Below are positions 50,118 to 60,077 of a stretch of 64,000 nucleotides of DNA, in pieces. Positions within the stretch are counted from its first letter, which is position 1; every line of letters starts with the position of its first letter. This DNA comes from Devosia sp. A8/3-2 (GTDB taxonomy: Bacteria > Pseudomonadota > Alphaproteobacteria > Rhizobiales > Devosiaceae). A model generated the notes under the pieces. It ran no database searches, was not told the DNA's origin, and saw only the letters and a list, made by a program, of their open reading frames with translations. Location: contig CP104974.1 in assembly GCA_025452255.1 (NCBI GenBank), positions 3,202,156 through 3,266,155 of the forward strand, written 5' to 3'. Made by a program: the position numbers and the translations under genes.

Positions 50118-51413
50118 GGCAGAACAACTCCACGGAGACACAAGGCGATTGGCACGATCATGGCCGGGGCAAAGATCTTCAGGCTCCGGCTTCTGTCGAA
50201 CCAGTCGGGACGCCACAGCGGCAGCGCGACCGCGAAGATGACAGCCAAGGCGACCTCAAAAACAGTCGGCATGAACCAGCGCGAATAGGGCAAATTGGCT
50301 CGGGCGACCCACAGCTGGATCGCACCCACCACGAGCATCGAGGGCACCAGCAAGAGGCGCCAGTAACCGACGAGCCCGAGCGTGAGGAAACCCGTGGCGG
50401 CCCCGGCAAAGGTGAGATTAAAGAGCCCGATCACCGAGCGATCGCTGGCATCGCCCACGAACATCCAGAACAGGGACACCATTGCCGCCACGAAGAGCAG
50501 ATCGAAATCGGCGCGCTCGCTGCGGCATGGGCGAACTGCGCGTGCCGCGAGATGAGTGGCAATGGCGAGCGCCGGAAGCACGACATTGTGCAGGGAAACA
50601 ATTGAGAGGATCAGAAAGAGCAGGACGGCATAGGCGCGCGGCTTGTTGGGGCAGGCGAAGTGCCCGCGCCACGGCCAGCACCGCGACCAGAAAGCCCAAA
50701 AACACGGCAGCGCTGACGGCTAGTTCGGCTGGACTACTGTCCAAGTAGCGCGCGAGCAGGAGGAAGGCGCCGATCGGCACGAAGAGATTGTCCAGCCCTC
50801 GCCGAGAATCGACCTCGACCAGTGCGCAAAAGGCGGCGATCAGCATCGAGATCAGCACCAGATTGAGCGGGGCTGCATTGGACATGAGCACAAGGACGAT
50901 CAGACTGGCGAGCCGAGTGATGACGAAGAAGACCACCACCCCCTCGATACTCTTGGCACCGCCTTCGACGGGAAATCTTTGTCGTCCGTAAGCCGTGCCG
51001 ATGAGGGCTGCCGCGGTATCGGACAAGGTGATGACCAGAATTGGCAGCACATAGAGCACCGGCTGCTCCTCTGCCCGCAGGAAGGTGATCGCAATGGCCA
51101 GCGCCAGATAGACTTCGCCATAGGACTGGCGCTCCACCCCATGCAGGACATTCCCCAACCCGCCCAGCAGGCCGCTGCGAATGGCGAACATCAGCGGAAT
51201 GGCCATGCCCAGCAGTAGCAGAACAGGCAGTGGGTTGGAGAACAGCAATGGGAAGGTCAGCGCCGGGCTGCCGGTGCCGACATGAACCAGCTTGCGGCTG
51301 ACTTCAGGATTCCAGCCAAAGCGCCGGCCCAGCAGGCGCACCAGCAGCATCAGCGCCGGGATGGCTGCGAGGATCGCCGCTATGATGAGGCCATCAGCGA
51401 GCGTCAGGCTCAC
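50114..51413 (-). CDS. phytol/dolichol kinase-like membrane protein (frame broken near 50655)
   Basis: About 434 residues and ten or more membrane helices. VSRKLVHVGTGSPALTFPLL and VITLSDTAAALIGTAYGRQR followed by KSIEGVVVFFVITRL are the conserved blocks of the SEC59/VTE5/DGK1 family, which phosphorylates polyprenols or phytol with CTP. A GC pair lost near 50655 breaks the frame (VAVAR to HFACPNKPRAYAVLLF). The C-terminal half (about 190 residues more helices) extends beyond the usual kinase core. A GTG start overlaps the DUF3419 stop. Its place beside UbiA and HMG-CoA reductase fits a prenol substrate. Confidence 0.82.
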
Positions 51414-52500
51414 CGCAACTGCTCCACGACGAAATCGGAATAGAAGAACGCCTTGTCCTGCGCCTTCCCGGTGTCTTCCACCACGACGAGCCGCTCCACC
51501 CTGTCGGCGTACGCGGCGGGTGCTCGGCGGGGCACCATCATGTTCCAGTAAACCGGGCGAGCGCCGGGATTTGCCGCACCGAGGACGGAACCGTACACGC
51601 CTGCAAAAATGTCGGCGTCCATATATTCGAAAATGTCGGAGAGATTGAAGCCATCGGCTTTTTCGCCGGTGGCGACAAAGGCCTCAAGCGCGCCACAACG
51701 CAGGTCCAGCCGGTCGAGGCGCGAGCGGATCGTGTCGAAATGCTCGGCGCGCCGTGCAAGCGGCAAGGCCGCGCCATGATCGCCTTTGAGTATCCAATGC
51801 AGATAGGGATTGTCCGCCGGATCGAGATCAACCCCGGCATGACGCAACTGGCGCGCAACATGTTCGGCAAGGCTACCTTCAACATGATCGAAAAAGGCGG
51901 GGTCGCGCCCCAGCCGCCCCATCACGAAGTTGGAAAAGAACACCTTCAGCGTCAGCCGCCAGCGCCAATTGTTCCAGCGGCGATCAAAGAAGGCGGCGCG
52001 TTCGGGCTTCGGCTTGGAGCGAAACACCTCATCAATCGTCGCCCGGCTCTGCGCCAGCGGCAGCAGCCAGTCCGGAAAATGCGGAAATAGTTCTCGAATT
52101 TGCCGACACCGCCCAGCCCATGGCGGATGACATCATCGCGCCGCGCCGACCAGAATGCCTGATCATTCTCGTCGAGCTTGCTGGCCACCCTATCGAGCAG
52201 TTCGCCACGACGCGCCGAGGGGCGCGAGCCCATCAATTCGAGGAAACTGGCATGATCGAGTGTGCGATAGGCGGCGATGCGGATCGACAGACACGCAATC
52301 TGGGCTGGCGACAGGTCGATGGCGACCACGCGAGCCGGATCGAGCAATAGCATGGCCAGCGCATTGTCGCCGGCCGAGGCGATGGACACCAATGTCGCCC
52401 CCGGCTTGGTAGCGAGGGCGTCGACCAGCACATCGCCATCCTCCCAAAGCTGGGCATAGCGGATGGCATCGAGACCGGGCGCGGCCGGCAATGTCGGCAT
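51410..52500 (-). CDS. DUF3419 family SAM-dependent transferase, BtaA-like (frame broken near 52075)
   Basis: About 364 residues. IRYAQLWEDGDVLVDAL at the start, TLVSIASAGDNALAMLLLDP (SAM-binding loop) and VVAIDLSPAQIACLSIRIAAY are the family signature; FENYFRIFPDWLLPLAQSRATIDEVF spans the frame break. DUF3419 includes BtaA, which transfers the 3-amino-3-carboxypropyl group of SAM to diacylglycerol in betaine-lipid synthesis. A BtaB-type N-methyltransferase is not found here, so the acceptor may differ. It starts 17 nt after the dikinase-like gene and overlaps the kinase-like gene. Confidence 0.85.
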
Positions 52501-52517
52501 CGGTCATTTGAGCTTTC

Positions 52518-54955
52518 TCACTGGCCAGTGGCCCCATCGACTTCGATGGTCTCGCCATCCTCGATCCAGTCCATGGCCCCCTTGAGCCCGACGACGCAGG
52601 GAATACCGAGTTCGCGCGCCACGATCGCCGAGTGCGACAACAGGCTCCCGCGTTCGACGACAATGGCGGCGGCATTGCTGAAAATGGCGATCCAGCCCGG
52701 ATCGGTGTGGCGTGCCACCAGAATCTCGCCGCGCTGCAGACCTTGCTTGCGCGGGTCGCGCACCACGCGCGCCACCGCCGTGATCTTGCCCGCACTACAT
52801 CCCGTTCCCTTGCGCTCAAGCGCGAGATCGACGGGCCGTGCCTCCGCAACCAGCCGCGACTGCAAACCTGCGACAGAGCCACCGCGCACCAGAATGCGCT
52901 CGCCCGGATCGGCGCGCCGTGCGGCGGCCTCCATCTCGGCCTTGCGCATCCGGACCAGCGCCATCAGGTCCTGATCGACGGCAAAGCCCTCGATGGCACC
53001 GAGAACCTCCGAAATGGTCAGGAAAAACACATCGTCGTTTTGCTCCAGCAATCCTTGCGCCTGGAACTGCCGCCCCACCGCTCGCAGCAAATGCCGCGCC
53101 CGGCCAAAAATCCGCGTCCGCTCAAAACGCAGATTCTCCCGGTCTCGCACCCGCCGCTTGGCCCAGCCCAAAGCCGCGCGCGATTGCCTTGCGCACCGGC
53201 CGGCCCTCGAACAGGTCGTTCAGCGTCGGACCGGCAATCCGCACCTGCTTTTCCGCCGGCGCCTGCGCTGCCGCCCCGATCGCCCGATAAAGCGGCGTCG
53301 GATCACGATCCAGTGTCACGCTTTCAAGCTTGAGCTCCTCGGTGCACCGTTCGGCAAATTTGGCGAGATAGTCGTCGATCGATTGTTGCAAAGCCGGATT
53401 GCTATCGAGCAGGTCGGCGCTGCCTTCTGCTCAGGCTCCGCACCAATGCCCGATCACCCGCAGCCTGCCGCCCCATCTCCTGAATGCGCCGCGCCGGTTC
53501 GGCCGAAATCATGTCGCCCTGCCCGATCATGACCTCGTTATGCAGCTCCAGACCTTCCGGCCCCGCCCAGCGCTCTAGCAGTTTGCGCGAGGCGCCAAAG
53601 GCCATCATGCACAAGAAGTCATTGATCAGCGGCGCGTCCCAGCGATCGAGCAGATCGGCCTCGATCCAGCGATAGCGGTCCGCCAGTTCCGAGGTCGGCA
53701 GGCCATCATAGGCCGATGCCGGTTCCTCCAGCGCATCGTTCAAACGGCCATAAAAGCCCTTGATTGTGAGGTTAAGCCAGAGCGCGGCCCGGGCCAGTCG
53801 CAGGCCGACACCCACCACCCGCAGCCATTCGCCGATCATGGCGAGGCCGCGTGGCTTGTCGTCCTCCATGCTCGCAACGAATTCCGCCGGCAGCGGTTCG
53901 TTGACGCCCATCATGGTTTCCATATAGCCGCGATTGATGGCAAAGCCTGGCAGCAGCGCCAGCGCGATACCAGTTGCCGAGGTTGTAATAGACCCGCCCG
54001 TCGATGCGCGAGAGCATGTTGTCAAACACCGCCGCATTGTCGCGCACAGTGCTTTGGCTGACCCCGACCACGCGCACGAAAGCCCGATAGACCCGCGAAT
54101 AGGCATATTGCGCAAAGCTATAGGTCAGCGGCGACACCAGCCCCGGATAGCTTTCGACGATATTGGAATTGTCGAACACCAAAAGGGTTTCATCGGCAAT
54201 CGGCGCCTCGCGCAACGCCGTCGTGATCGGCCGCGCCTGCAGCAGCCAAAGCTGCTGGCCCTCAAAGGCCCATTCGATATCCTGCGGCTCGCCCATCGCC
54301 GTTTCTGAGCTGCTCAGCCAGATTGCGCAGCTTGGTCAGATCGCCCTGCGACAACACCGGGTCGGCCGGACCCGCGACGGTCGCTCCATTGGTCCGGTCG
54401 AGACTGTAAGTCTGTCCGTCTTCCTCGCCGCCCACCAGCCGGTCGCCCAGCCCCGCGATGGCGGAAATGATGATCCGGTCCGTCCGGCCACTCACCGGAT
54501 CAGCCGTAAAGGCTACGCCGGCGCAGCGCGTCGACCATTTGCTGGATCAACACCGCCGGCGCCCCGCCGTCGCCGCTCAATCCCTGCTTGCGACGATAGA
54601 CGCCGACATTCTCCGCCAGTCCGCTACGCCATACCCGTGCGGCGGCCTCCGGCACATCGTTGGCCGCGACTTCGAGCAGCGACAGGAACTGCCCGGCATG
54701 GGAATGGTTCTTGCCATCCTCCTCGCGCGCCGAAGAGCGCACGGCATAGGGGCCCGGCCCTATAAGGGGCAATTGCCGCGCCAAAGCCGCCGCATGTTCA
54801 GGCGCCAGCACGCCCTTGGCAAAGGCTTCAGGCGTCACCACCAGAAAGCCCGGCACGTAAAAGCCCCGGGCTGCCAAAGCCATCAAGACCGACGCCTTGC
54901 CGCCCACCGTCTCCGGACCCTGCTTGGCGATCATCTGATAAATCGCTTCGGTCAT
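52518..54955 (-). CDS. PEP-synthase-like dikinase (PPDK N-terminal and PEP-utilizing His domains; several frame breaks)
   Basis: About 812 residues. N-terminal ATP-grasp: GPETVGGKASVLMALAARGF, YAVRSSAREEDGKNHSHAGQ, GEPQDIEWAFEGQQLWLLQA. The central part (LVFDNSNIVESYPGLVSPLT, INDFLCMMAFGASRKLLERW) is followed by a swivelling domain with the phospho-histidine in LLSHSAIVARELGIPCVVGL. No PEP/pyruvate barrel follows, so the order resembles rifampicin phosphotransferase: ATP is split and one phosphate passes through the histidine to a small molecule. Extra T's at 54306 and 53428 account for two breaks. It overlaps UbiA by ATGA. Confidence 0.85.
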
Positions 54956-55904
54956 GCCGTCAGGCCCTCCGGCAGCAAGGGCACGAAGCCAGCCAGCACA
55001 TAACAGGCAAGGACCCAGATCCCCGCCATATTGTCGATTGTCTTCTGCCCATCGGGCGTCGGCTTTCGCGCAAATTTCAGCACATTGGCCGCCATGGCAA
55101 TCAGCAGAATAAAGCTCAATCCACCAATCGTCAGCGGCGCGCCCACCATTGTGCCAACCGTCAGCAGCAGCAACCGAGCCAGCACGCACACAGCGAGCCA
55201 AAGCTGCGCCGAACGGGCCGATCCGAGCAGGGAGGAATAGGTCTCGACCCCAGCCCGTTCGCTGGCCGGGGCCCGGGTTTTGCGGCCGATCTCGAGCACG
55301 CAGCCGTTGACCGTGCTCAGCGCCAGAAACGCCCACATGCCGGCCGGTGGAAAGGGGCCATGCGGCAACCATTCGGCGCCTGTCAGGTAGAGATCGATCA
55401 GGGCCATGATGGCCATATGCGAGACGAGATAGAGGAACGGCCGTGCCTTCAGCCAGTCGCTGACAAAGAACTCCGCCGTCATCAGACCCAGCCATACCCA
55501 CACCAGCGCCAGCGGCACGAGCAGGATCGGCGTGATGGTCAGTGTCAGCCCAATCGCCGCGATGCCAGCCAGCCCGGCCAGCGTCAGGATCAGCCGCAGG
55601 CTGACAAGCCCCGAGGGGATGGGCCGCTCGGGCCGATAAAGGCGGTCATCCTCGAGGTCTTTGTATTCATCACAAGCCCGCAACTGGAACAAGAAGATGA
55701 TGGCGACGAGCCAGTGGCAAGGAAGACGCCCCAATGCGGCAGCGGTCGGCCAGCCAGATGGGCAGACACGCTAATGCTGGACGCCGAAAAGGCGGCGAGC
55801 AACAGCGCTGTCTTGCCCAGCGGAAACCGCTCGGCCTGATAAAGCCAGAGACGCCGCCATAGGCTCGCGGCAGCCTGACTATGGGTCGCTGCCGTCTGCA
55901 TCAT
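54952..55904 (-). CDS. UbiA family prenyltransferase (frame broken near 55710)
   Basis: About 318 residues, eight or so helices. The first aspartate-rich motif reads RACDEYKDLEDDRLYRPERP and sits after FLATGLVAIIFLFQL; the second region is ASERAGVETYSSLLGSA. UbiA enzymes attach a prenyl chain from its diphosphate to an aromatic, glycerol-phosphate or other acceptor in the membrane. One base is missing near 55710. The ATG overlaps the HMG-CoA reductase stop, and the stop overlaps the next ATG. The motif is not close to quinone-type UbiA (NDxxDxxxD), so the acceptor is open. Confidence 0.85.
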
Positions 55905-57160
55905 CGCAGCCGCGCCAGCTTGGTATGGGCGCGGGTGAAATGCCCGGCCGCGATGGCGGCGATGATGGAGATCTCGCCGCACAGGCACAGCGCCCCGACG
56001 ATCTCGGCTAAAGCTGCCGCCTTGCCTTCGCCCTTGAGCCCCATAATGCCCAGCGCCGCTGCTCGGCTGGGCAGGCCGGTGCCGCCGCCCACCGAGCCAA
56101 CCACGATATTGGGCATGGTGACCGAAAAGAACACGCTGCCGTCGCGCCGCTCCGCCCGGGTGAAGCCGACCGCGGATTCGGCGACGCAAGCGGCATCCTG
56201 ACCAGTGGCGATATAGAAGGCGGCAAGGCCATTGGCATAATGCGCCTGCGTGCCGAGCTGTCCGCTCAGCGTCGATCCCAGCGCCGCGACGCGGCCATAG
56301 GCCAGCATGGCTTCCGGCTCGACATGCAGGCACTTGCGGATCAGCGCATCGGGGAGCTCCACGCTGGCGGTAACCTTGCGGCCCCGGCCCATATGGAGGC
56401 CCAGATAGGAAGCCTTCTTGTCGCCCGAAAAATTGCCCTCGATAAACCAGTGGCGTGGCTGGATCGGGGTGTGCCGGGTGATATGGGCGCAAAGTGCCTC
56501 GGTGGCCACCGTCACCATATTCTGCCCCGCCGCATCGCCGGTCGTATAGCGGCAGATGAGGAAGACGATATCGCTGTCCATGAAGGGCTCGATGGTGATC
56601 AGCTTGCCATGGCGCGTCGTCGCTTCCGCCGCAGCCTGCAATGCCGCGACATTCTGGGCGACCCAGTTGATGAACATGCCTGCCTCCAGCATGTCGCGGA
56701 AGACGAAGGCAGGGGTGCGCAACACGCCCTCCCCGATCATCGCCGAGGTGATGCCGCCGGCTCGGGCGGTAACTTCGGCGCCTCGTCCATAGGAGGCGAC
56801 GAGGGCCGCTTCGGTGGTCGCCAACGGTACGTAATAGTCGCCCTTGGCATTGAGGCCGTTGATGCGCAGGGGCCCGACTATGCCGACCGGCATTTTGACC
56901 GTGCCGATAAAGCTCTCGATATTGCGGCCATAGCTCTCGGCCAATTCGAGGCTCGCTGGATCGGCAATGGCCGCCTCATCGGCCTCGGAGGCCGAACCAT
57001 GTTCGCGCAATTGCTGCCAAAGCAGGCGGGCCGTATCGGCGCTGGCCTGCTGCCGCGGCCGGATGCGGGGCGGCAATGCCTTGTCCACTGGGGTGGTGAG
57101 CTGGCTTGAAAAATCCACGATTTCGGAGCGGGTGCGCAGCAATTGCAGCATGCGCATCAC
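55901..57160 (-). CDS. hydroxymethylglutaryl-CoA reductase
   Basis: Intact frame of about 419 residues (GTG at 57160, or the next ATG at 57157). ESFIGTVKMPVGIVGPL, ATTEAALVASYGRGAEV (catalytic Glu), DAAGQNMVTVATEA, NFSGDKKASYLGLHMGRGRK (catalytic Lys) and GSVGGGTGLPS are the reductase signatures; the pattern is of the class I rather than the degradative class II type. It converts HMG-CoA to mevalonate with NADPH. Alphaproteobacteria of this kind normally use the MEP route, so this is a specialised gene. It heads the coupled operon. Confidence 0.93.
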   Translation of the reverse strand: MMRMLQLLRTRSEIVDFSSQLTTPVDKALPPRIRPRQQASADTARLLWQQLREHGSASEADEAAIADPASLELAESYGRNIESFIGTVKMPVGIVGPLRINGLNAKGDYYVPLATTEAALVASYGRGAEVTARAGGITSAMIGEGVLRTPAFVFRDMLEAGMFINWVAQNVAALQAAAEATTRHGKLITIEPFMDSDIVFLICRYTTGDAAGQNMVTVATEALCAHITRHTPIQPRHWFIEGNFSGDKKASYLGLHMGRGRKVTASVELPDALIRKCLHVEPEAMLAYGRVAALGSTLSGQLGTQAHYANGLAAFYIATGQDAACVAESAVGFTRAERRDGSVFFSVTMPNIVVGSVGGGTGLPSRAAALGIMGLKGEGKAAALAEIVGALCLCGEISIIAAIAAGHFTRAHTKLARLR

Positions 57161-57277
57161 GGTTGCCGGAATAAGATTGGTCAGGTGCGTCTCCCCTCAG
57201 AGCCCGTCGCCTTCCGGCTAGCATTGTGTATTTAGCCGAACATCCAACTGGGCACACCAGCAAGTTAAGCAGATCGC

Positions 57278-58156
57278 TTAAAAATGGTCACCCTGTTCGG
57301 CGGGCATTAATGCCCGCTGCCGTTCGGCACTCCCCCAATGCGCCTCGAGCGCCGCCCGGAATGCATCGGGCATGTCGAAATTGGCGCAATGGCCACCCCC
57401 GGGCAGGTCGATCCGCTGGAAATTCGGCCGATCGATGAATTTGTCGATATCCCCGCGCAGGCCCAGATTGACCGCATGGTCTTTGCCGCCCCACAGCACC
57501 AGCAATGGCTGATCATAGGCGCGCATTGGCCACGAAGTCATAGTTGCGGACGTTGGAGACGATAGCGGCGCCGGCATCGACATTGAACTGCTTGATCGCC
57601 GTTTCTGATGGCCTCGCGGCCGCTCGGGCTAGCGGTTGTGGTCCGGGCGGTCAGCCGTGCCGTGATGTCGGCCCTGGGCAGAAAGGACAGACGCAGTACT
57701 CGGTCCGTCTGGGCCGGCAGATTCATCGAAAAGCAGGTGCCAAACAGGGCGAGGCTGCGCAGGCGTGATACCAGCGGCGTCCCTAATAGCCACAGCGCCA
57801 GAATGCCGCCGAGCGAATTGCCGACCCAATGCACCTCGCGAGCGCCGGCATGGTCGAGCATTTCTGATCACGTCACCTGCCATGGTTGGAATGGCGAAAT
57901 CGGTTGTGGCAAATGGCCCGTCCGGCACGCCCGAGGCGCCGTGCCCACGAAGATCCGGAACGAGTACCCGAAAGCCCTTATTGGCGAAGTGGAGTGCCTC
58001 TTGATGAAATTGCAAGCCGGACGAGGCCGGGCCATGCACCAGCACAATATCGGCTCTAGCCCGGTCCCGGGGAAGATATTCTGCATAGGCCAGCGGAACG
58101 TCCGAAGCAGACTCTAGCCGGTGATGCCGAATGGTCGTGCACGTGTCGGTAGCCAA
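57278..58156 (-). CDS. alpha/beta fold hydrolase (frames broken near 57865, 57606 and 57540)
   Basis: About 293 residues. DIVLVHGPASSGLQFHQEAL is the oxyanion-side HG motif; VLVPDLRGHGASGVPDG follows. The nucleophile elbow VHWVGNSLGGILALWLL carries Ser in GNSLGG. The C-terminal DQPLLVLWGGKDHAVNLG and GGGHCANFDMPDAF bear Asp and His. Extra T's at 57865 (DVIEMLDHAGAREVHW) and 57606 (EAIETAIKQFNV) explain two breaks. A TTG start is preceded by GGGAGG. Same strand as the HMG-CoA reductase operon, 117 nt upstream of it, so it may be part of that unit; substrate unknown. Confidence 0.83.
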
Positions 58157-58377
58157 AGTGCCTCCCGCAGGCTTGCAGATCACCAGAGGTAGAGACCGGC
58201 CGGGCGCGTTGCAAGCTGGTGACGTTGGAATAGACCCTCCCAACCTCGAGGCACGGCCGCATTGGGTCAGGCCGATCGAGGCCTGTCAGCTCCAGCGGCT
58301 GATCCTCAGCGTCTGCTCGAAAATCGTTGTATTCTCCACGGCAGGCTACGATTTCGCACGCCGAGCTGCGTTATCCC

Positions 58378-59946
58378 CTACTCCCACTCGATCGTGCCGG
58401 GAGGCTTGCTGGTGACGTCGTAGACAACGCGGTTGATGCCGCGGACTTCATTGATGATGCGGGTGGCGGTCTTGCCGAGAAAGTTCATGTCGAACTGGTA
58501 GAAATCGGCGGTCATGCCATCGACGGAGGTGACGGCACGCAGGGCGCAGACGAATTCATAGGTGCGGCCATCGCCCATGACGCCGACGGTCTGGACCGGG
58601 AGCAGCACGGCGAAGGCCTGCCAGATCTTGTCATACTGGCCGGACTTGCGGATTTCATCGAGATAGATGGCATCGGCCCGGCGCAGGATATCGAGCTTTT
58701 CGGGCGTGATGCCGCCGGGGCAGCGGATGGCGAGGCCCGGGCCGGGGAATGGGTGGCGGCCGATAAAGCTCTCGGGCAGGCCCAGTTCGCGGCCGAGGAC
58801 GCGCACTTCATCCTTGAACAATTCGCGCAGCGGCTCGACGAGCTGCATATTCATGCGCTCGGGCAGGCCGCCCACATTGTGGTGGGACTTGATGGTGACC
58901 GAGGGGCCGCCGGTGAAGGAAACGCTCTCGATAACGTCGGGATAGAGCGTGCCCCGGGCGAGGAAATTGGCGCCGCCGAGCTTTTTGGCTTCGGCCTCGA
59001 AGGTTTCGATGAAGAGACGACCGATGATCTTGCGCTTGGTTTCGGGATCGGACTGGCCGTCGAGTTCCTTGAGGAACACTTCGGAGGCATCCACATGGAC
59101 CAGCGGGATATTATACTGGTCGTGGAACATGGTGACGACCTGTTCGCTCTCGTTCAGCCGCATCAGGCCGTGGTCGACATAGATGCAGGTGAGCTGGTCG
59201 CCAATGGCTTCGTGGATCAGCACGGCAGCAACGGAGGAATCAACGCCACCGGAGAGACCACAAATGACGCGGCCGGTGCCGACTCGGGCGCGGATCTTTT
59301 CGATCATCTTCTGGCGGTAGGCCGACATGGTCCAATTGGAGGACACGCCGCAGATATTGTGGACGAAATTGGCGTAGAGCCCGGCGCCGTCGGGGGTGTG
59401 CACCACTTCGGGGTGGAATTGCACGGCCCAGATACGCCTGTTTTCATTGGCGATCATGGCGAAGGGCGCGTTGGCCGAGGTGCCGACGACTTCAAAACCT
59501 TCGGGGAGCGCGACGACGCGATCGCCGTGGCTCATCCAGACCCGGTGTTCGCTGCCGAGGTCCCAGACGCCGTCATAGAGGGCGGATGGCTTTTGCACCT
59601 TGACTTCGGCGCGGCCAAATTCGCGGTGGTGACCGGCTTCGACCTTGCCGCCGAGGGCCATGCACAATGCCTGCTGACCGTAGCAGATGCCCGTGATCGG
59701 CACGCCGGCATCGAGGATCGACTGATCGATAGTGGGTGCGTTTTCATCCAGCGTGGAGGCCGGGCCGCCTGATAGCACGACACCCTTGGGCTTGAGCGCG
59801 GCCATCGCGGCGCTGGCGCTCTGGAAAGGGTGGATTTCGCAATAAACCCCTGTTTCATGAATGCGGCGCGCGATCAACTGGGTGACCTGCGAACCGAAGT
59901 CCACGATAAGGATTGCGTCGGGGGCGGCAGTGTCTGGGGTTTGCAT
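58378..59946 (-). CDS. guaA: GMP synthase (glutamine-hydrolysing)
   Basis: Intact 522-residue GuaA. The amidotransferase has [17 protein letters not shown] (Cys) and [12 protein letters not shown] (His and Glu). The ATP-pyrophosphatase has [18 protein letters not shown], and the dimerisation end has [11 protein letters not shown]. It makes GMP from XMP. It is a single gene here, divergent from the acyltransferase-3 (132 nt between starts). ATG at 59946. Confidence 0.97.
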   Translation of the reverse strand: MQTPDTAAPDAILIVDFGSQVTQLIARRIHETGVYCEIHPFQSASAAMAALKPKGVVLSGGPASTLDENAPTIDQSILDAGVPITGICYGQQALCMALGGKVEAGHHREFGRAEVKVQKPSALYDGVWDLGSEHRVWMSHGDRVVALPEGFEVVGTSANAPFAMIANENRRIWAVQFHPEVVHTPDGAGLYANFVHNICGVSSNWTMSAYRQKMIEKIRARVGTGRVICGLSGGVDSSVAAVLIHEAIGDQLTCIYVDHGLMRLNESEQVVTMFHDQYNIPLVHVDASEVFLKELDGQSDPETKRKIIGRLFIETFEAEAKKLGGANFLARGTLYPDVIESVSFTGGPSVTIKSHHNVGGLPERMNMQLVEPLRELFKDEVRVLGRELGLPESFIGRHPFPGPGLAIRCPGGITPEKLDILRRADAIYLDEIRKSGQYDKIWQAFAVLLPVQTVGVMGDGRTYEFVCALRAVTSVDGMTADFYQFDMNFLGKTATRIINEVRGINRVVYDVTSKPPGTIEWE

Positions 59947-60077
59947 GGCGAGGCCATATCGCCACGCCGCAGATTCCTGCAAGGGTGCAAGTTTGCAGGA
60001 CTGGTTTGCGGGCATAGCCACAATCGCAACGAATTGATCGGGCACGCGTTGGGCAGGACCCACGGAGGACGAGTCTT

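Noticed and set aside
58327..59772. Plus-strand frame of 481 codons opposite guaA
   Set aside because: It is the mirror of a fully conserved GMP synthase; its Gly/Asp/Ala-rich product matches no family.
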